Source of the DNA: Pithys albifrons albifrons | Lineage: Eukaryota; Chordata; Aves; Passeriformes; Thamnophilidae | Reading direction: 5' to 3' | Assembly (NCBI RefSeq): GCF_047495875.1 | Contig: NC_092459.1 | Coordinates: forward strand, 91,311,560-91,375,559 | DNA length: 64,000 bases | Part shown: piece by piece, positions 61,301-64,000 of the stretch | Layout: the number at the start of each line of letters is the position of its first letter | Numbering within the stretch: the stretch's first letter is position 1 | The notes under the pieces: model-generated | Databases searched by the model: none | What the model saw: the letters and a program-made list of their open reading frames with translations, nothing else | What the model was told of the DNA's origin: nothing | Made by a program: the position numbers and the translations under genes

Positions 61301-64000
61301 CATATCTCAGAGGTTCAAGTCCTGATCCTTTTCTGACATGCAGTCCTTCAGGATTTAGGAAGATCTACAGGTGAGAATAATATTTTTCTCTTAATTTGGA
61401 AAACTTCAACAGAAGGATCAGGATTTGAACTGTTATCCCAGAGTCAGAACAATGCCACACATCTAAGATTGAGGGCTGCAAGGAGATGCTAGGATTTTGG
61501 TGTAGACCAAACCATGGTGTTGGGCATGACCTTCTTAAAATCAGTTTCAAAGGCAATCAAAAGGGAGCAGGAAATGCAGCTATGATTAGCTAAAGTTGTC
61601 CATGACTAGAGGATGGGAAATGAAGAAGTGAAAGACAGAGGCAGTGGGCACTTAGCCCTATATTTATTTGATTATATCAAGGCAGCACTGCTATAATGCT
61701 GTATGTTACCTCTTGTGTAAGGCTGAAAAGCCCTCTGTTCTTCATGAAGTTAAAAGAAGCTTTTTTCTATTGAAATCCTGCACAGACAGAAAATGAAGGC
61801 TGCCTTTCCTGTTGCTGAGAAAACCTTGCAAACCCTGATAACTGATCTTTCAGTATTTGCTTCAGTGCCAATGTCTTACTCATGTGTCCTGTGTTGGCAG
61901 ACACAAGACAATTATTTGAGCTGGAAAGCAAGAGCAGCACGCATGAGGTGTCTGTTTTTCGGGATAGAACCTGGGTTTGGCTTGTTACAATGTTAAATTA
62001 TGAATATTAGTAATGTTTTGAAACTGCTAAACTGAAAACTTAACCCTGCTAAGGTCTGTGAATGAAAGATCATGCACTGGTGAATTTTCACTGTGGTGCT
62101 TCATGGAGCAGGTGAAACAGGGAATTTGCAACGCGTTGTTAGACTGGTTGTAGGGTGTCACAACTATTTATGGAACATCACTAGCCTTGAGTAGCTTCCA
62201 TGCCTAAAATACAATATTGAATAAGAGTGATATACACACTAACAATCCTGTAAATATGTCCCCTTTCTTGTTTCTGCCTGGACAGATTGCTCTGACACAT
62301 CTAGATTGTAATGAATGCTCTTGTCAGCCTTTGTATATAAGTTGCACTTGATCTCTGTAGGGATGCATAGATGTTGGGACCTGTGGTCCTCCATGTTCTG
62401 GGCATTTAACCTCTTCCTGTCTGAAAACTATGTCTGAATATCTACTATGCCAGCCTGCTTCCTTCAGATGCCCATAAATTGAGACATTTACATGACCGTG
62501 TTCATGGATTACATGTGACCAAGTTTCAAATCCTTTAAGTCATGGCACTGTTTTGGCTTGCTGTCTTGCATGTAATCTTCAGTGCCTGTGGTTTGGTCTG
62601 ATAATAGTTCAGGGTCCTGATGGTCCACGTTGTATATATTGTATGTAACTCACCCATATAGCCATGCTTCTCTCTTTCAAATCCTTGATCCAAAGGATAA
62701 GGAGATTGCTCTGGGACTACTCACAAAGTGAAAACATCAAATTTTGTACACTACATATGTGACCTTATAGTGATCACAGAGATAAAGGCATAAATATGGC
62801 CATAAATAGGTTAAAGCTAGAAGAGTACTGTGGAACTGTTACCTCTCTTGCAGGAGAGCTGCACTCTGTAGGTAGATGAAGGTGGTAGCAGCAGTATCCA
62901 GTAAAAAACAGCATTTTTTGCTCCACATGGAATAATAGGAAAGGGAGCTTAAAATTACTTACAGAGGAAGTGGGACATCAGAAACATAATTTCAAAATCT
63001 TTCCTGACTGGAAAAGGGGAAGGAAGGCCTCTGGTTCAGTGCAAAGGCAATTCAGGGCATAGTGAAGTACACAGATGATCACAAGTTTTTCCAGAAGAAA
63101 TGGGTGTTCTGACTTCGTCTCAGATTTAGACTGAGTTAAGTCTGAGCTGCCAGAGCCAATCTTTGGTTATGGATCAGCAACCCCTTTTAGGTCATTTTAC
63201 TCAGGTTTCTATCACTGTATGAATCAGACCGTATGATGTTATCTAAGTATGAACATCACCCTCACACAAATCTTTTCAGCAGCCCATAAGCTTGTCAATC
63301 TTGGCAAAGGTAACTGTTGTGATGTCAAAAAGGCATAGCTTTATTAGGCTATGTTAAAATTGGAAGGGATTTCTTTTCAATCAGTTAGTGCTGAAGAAAA
63401 AAAAGCAAAACCCGTGTCTTCCTCCGACACAGCACACCATGTACTTATTAAGGACAAAGTGTGTGCTGAGTGTCACATTTCAAACTTCAGTTGTTTTTGC
63501 TGTTGCCCTATTCAAAAACAAGTATGGTTAGAATTTCATTACAATGGGAGAAGTGTGTGTGTGTATATTTGTTTCCCACTGTTCCATAGCACAAAATCTG
63601 TTGGGAATTGGCTCATATTTTAAAAAGATGCACTAGTGTTGTGTTTGGTTTTTACCTTAAAGCATGGAAAAATCAGCTTCAAAAGTGGATAAATGTATGA
63701 AACTAAGAGGCTAAGAAAGCAATTATTTCCCAACTTTGACTAGTGTTGGTGCTATTACTGTGATAGTTGGCTGAATTCTTCAGCTAAGGATCTCAAAGTA
63801 TATAAAATTAAAGTTATAATTAATCTATGTATTTCTGGAGACTCACCTGAGATCAGGCTGTTATGGGATGTAGAGTGTTACTTCTGTAAGTAGCTTAGTG
63901 GCTTTTGTGTTTCACTGCAGGCATCTTTTTGTGGCTAGATATGAGGCTTTTAGGGCTCTCTTACATTATTCCAACCACATTACGTAGGGTGAAAGGGTTC
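58348..64000. other. Non-coding stretch to the window end, mostly featureless
   Basis: I recognise no gene. A minus-strand frame of 109 codons (58910-59239) and a plus-strand frame of 90 codons (63351-63623) have no known domain. A short TG run lies at 63555-63564. Confidence 0.6.
59726..59764. repeat. Imperfect tandem duplication, 17-bp unit, 22-bp period
   Basis: TTATTATGCTTAGAGCT (59726-59742) is repeated as TTATTATACTTAGAGCT (59748-59764), 16 of 17 identical. This is a small local duplication. Confidence 0.7.

Noticed and set aside
63163..63180. TCTTTGGTTATGG resembling the miR-9 start
   Set aside because: It departs from the mature sequence after about ten bases and no hairpin partner is present.
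1..64000. tRNA, rRNA or well-known microRNA genes
   Set aside because: A read for tRNA boxes and for seeds and arms of familiar vertebrate microRNAs by eye found none. A covariance-model search was not possible.

Overview
This 64-kb window looks like vertebrate, most probably avian, non-coding DNA: either an intergenic gene-poor stretch or part of a very long intron. The clearest taxonomic clue is a 5'-truncated CR1 retrotransposon tail near 56.0 kb with typical bird CR1 wording. The AT-leaning, CpG-poor background, the very low density of recognisable young repeats and the absence of Alu, B1 or L1-type sequence agree with a bird. There is no operon structure, no Shine-Dalgarno-led gene chain, no CRISPR array, and no rRNA or tRNA that I can see. 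I recognise no protein-coding gene. The longest open frames (up to about 147 codons) resemble no family known to me and often overlap open frames on the other strand.

Layout. 0-6 kb is featureless apart from a small block with two CAGCTGAT sites. At 6.03-6.49 kb lies the only dense CpG cluster. It is followed by a TATA-like box, paired GATA sites, a CRE-like site and a strong GTAAGT donor, and is the best candidate promoter or first exon. From 9.3 to 11.6 kb there is a G-quadruplex-type C-run, an 11-bp-arm hairpin, a roughly 300-bp element with 13-bp near-perfect terminal inverted repeats (possible old DNA transposon) and a MIR-like SINE relic. From 19.8 to 26.3 kb there are more old repeat relics, a five-site GATA cluster and a T-box-like inverted repeat. 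At 27.18-27.44 kb sits the most striking object: 51 uninterrupted copies of TTCCC/GGGAA. The 27.5-42.6 kb region is mostly plain, with a GC-richer patch and a MIR-like relic. An old CR1/L3-type LINE 3' region lies at 42.65-42.87 kb. An octamer-bearing candidate conserved element is near 44.1 kb. A candidate 89-bp exon with an ATG frame open to its donor lies at 46.54-46.63 kb. A well-formed solo LTR of an endogenous retrovirus (minus strand) lies at 50.79-51.21 kb. The last 10 kb holds the CR1 tail, another old amniote-type repeat, a doubtful second LTR and a small tandem duplication.

No genes here can be said to work together. The window reads as regulatory and repeat landscape around a gene whose recognisable exons lie elsewhere. 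I found no new enzymatic or defence system. The leads most worth checking are the perfect pentanucleotide array, the CpG-cluster promoter candidate and the candidate exon. All repeat-family and motif assignments were made by eye from remembered consensus wording, without alignment tools.
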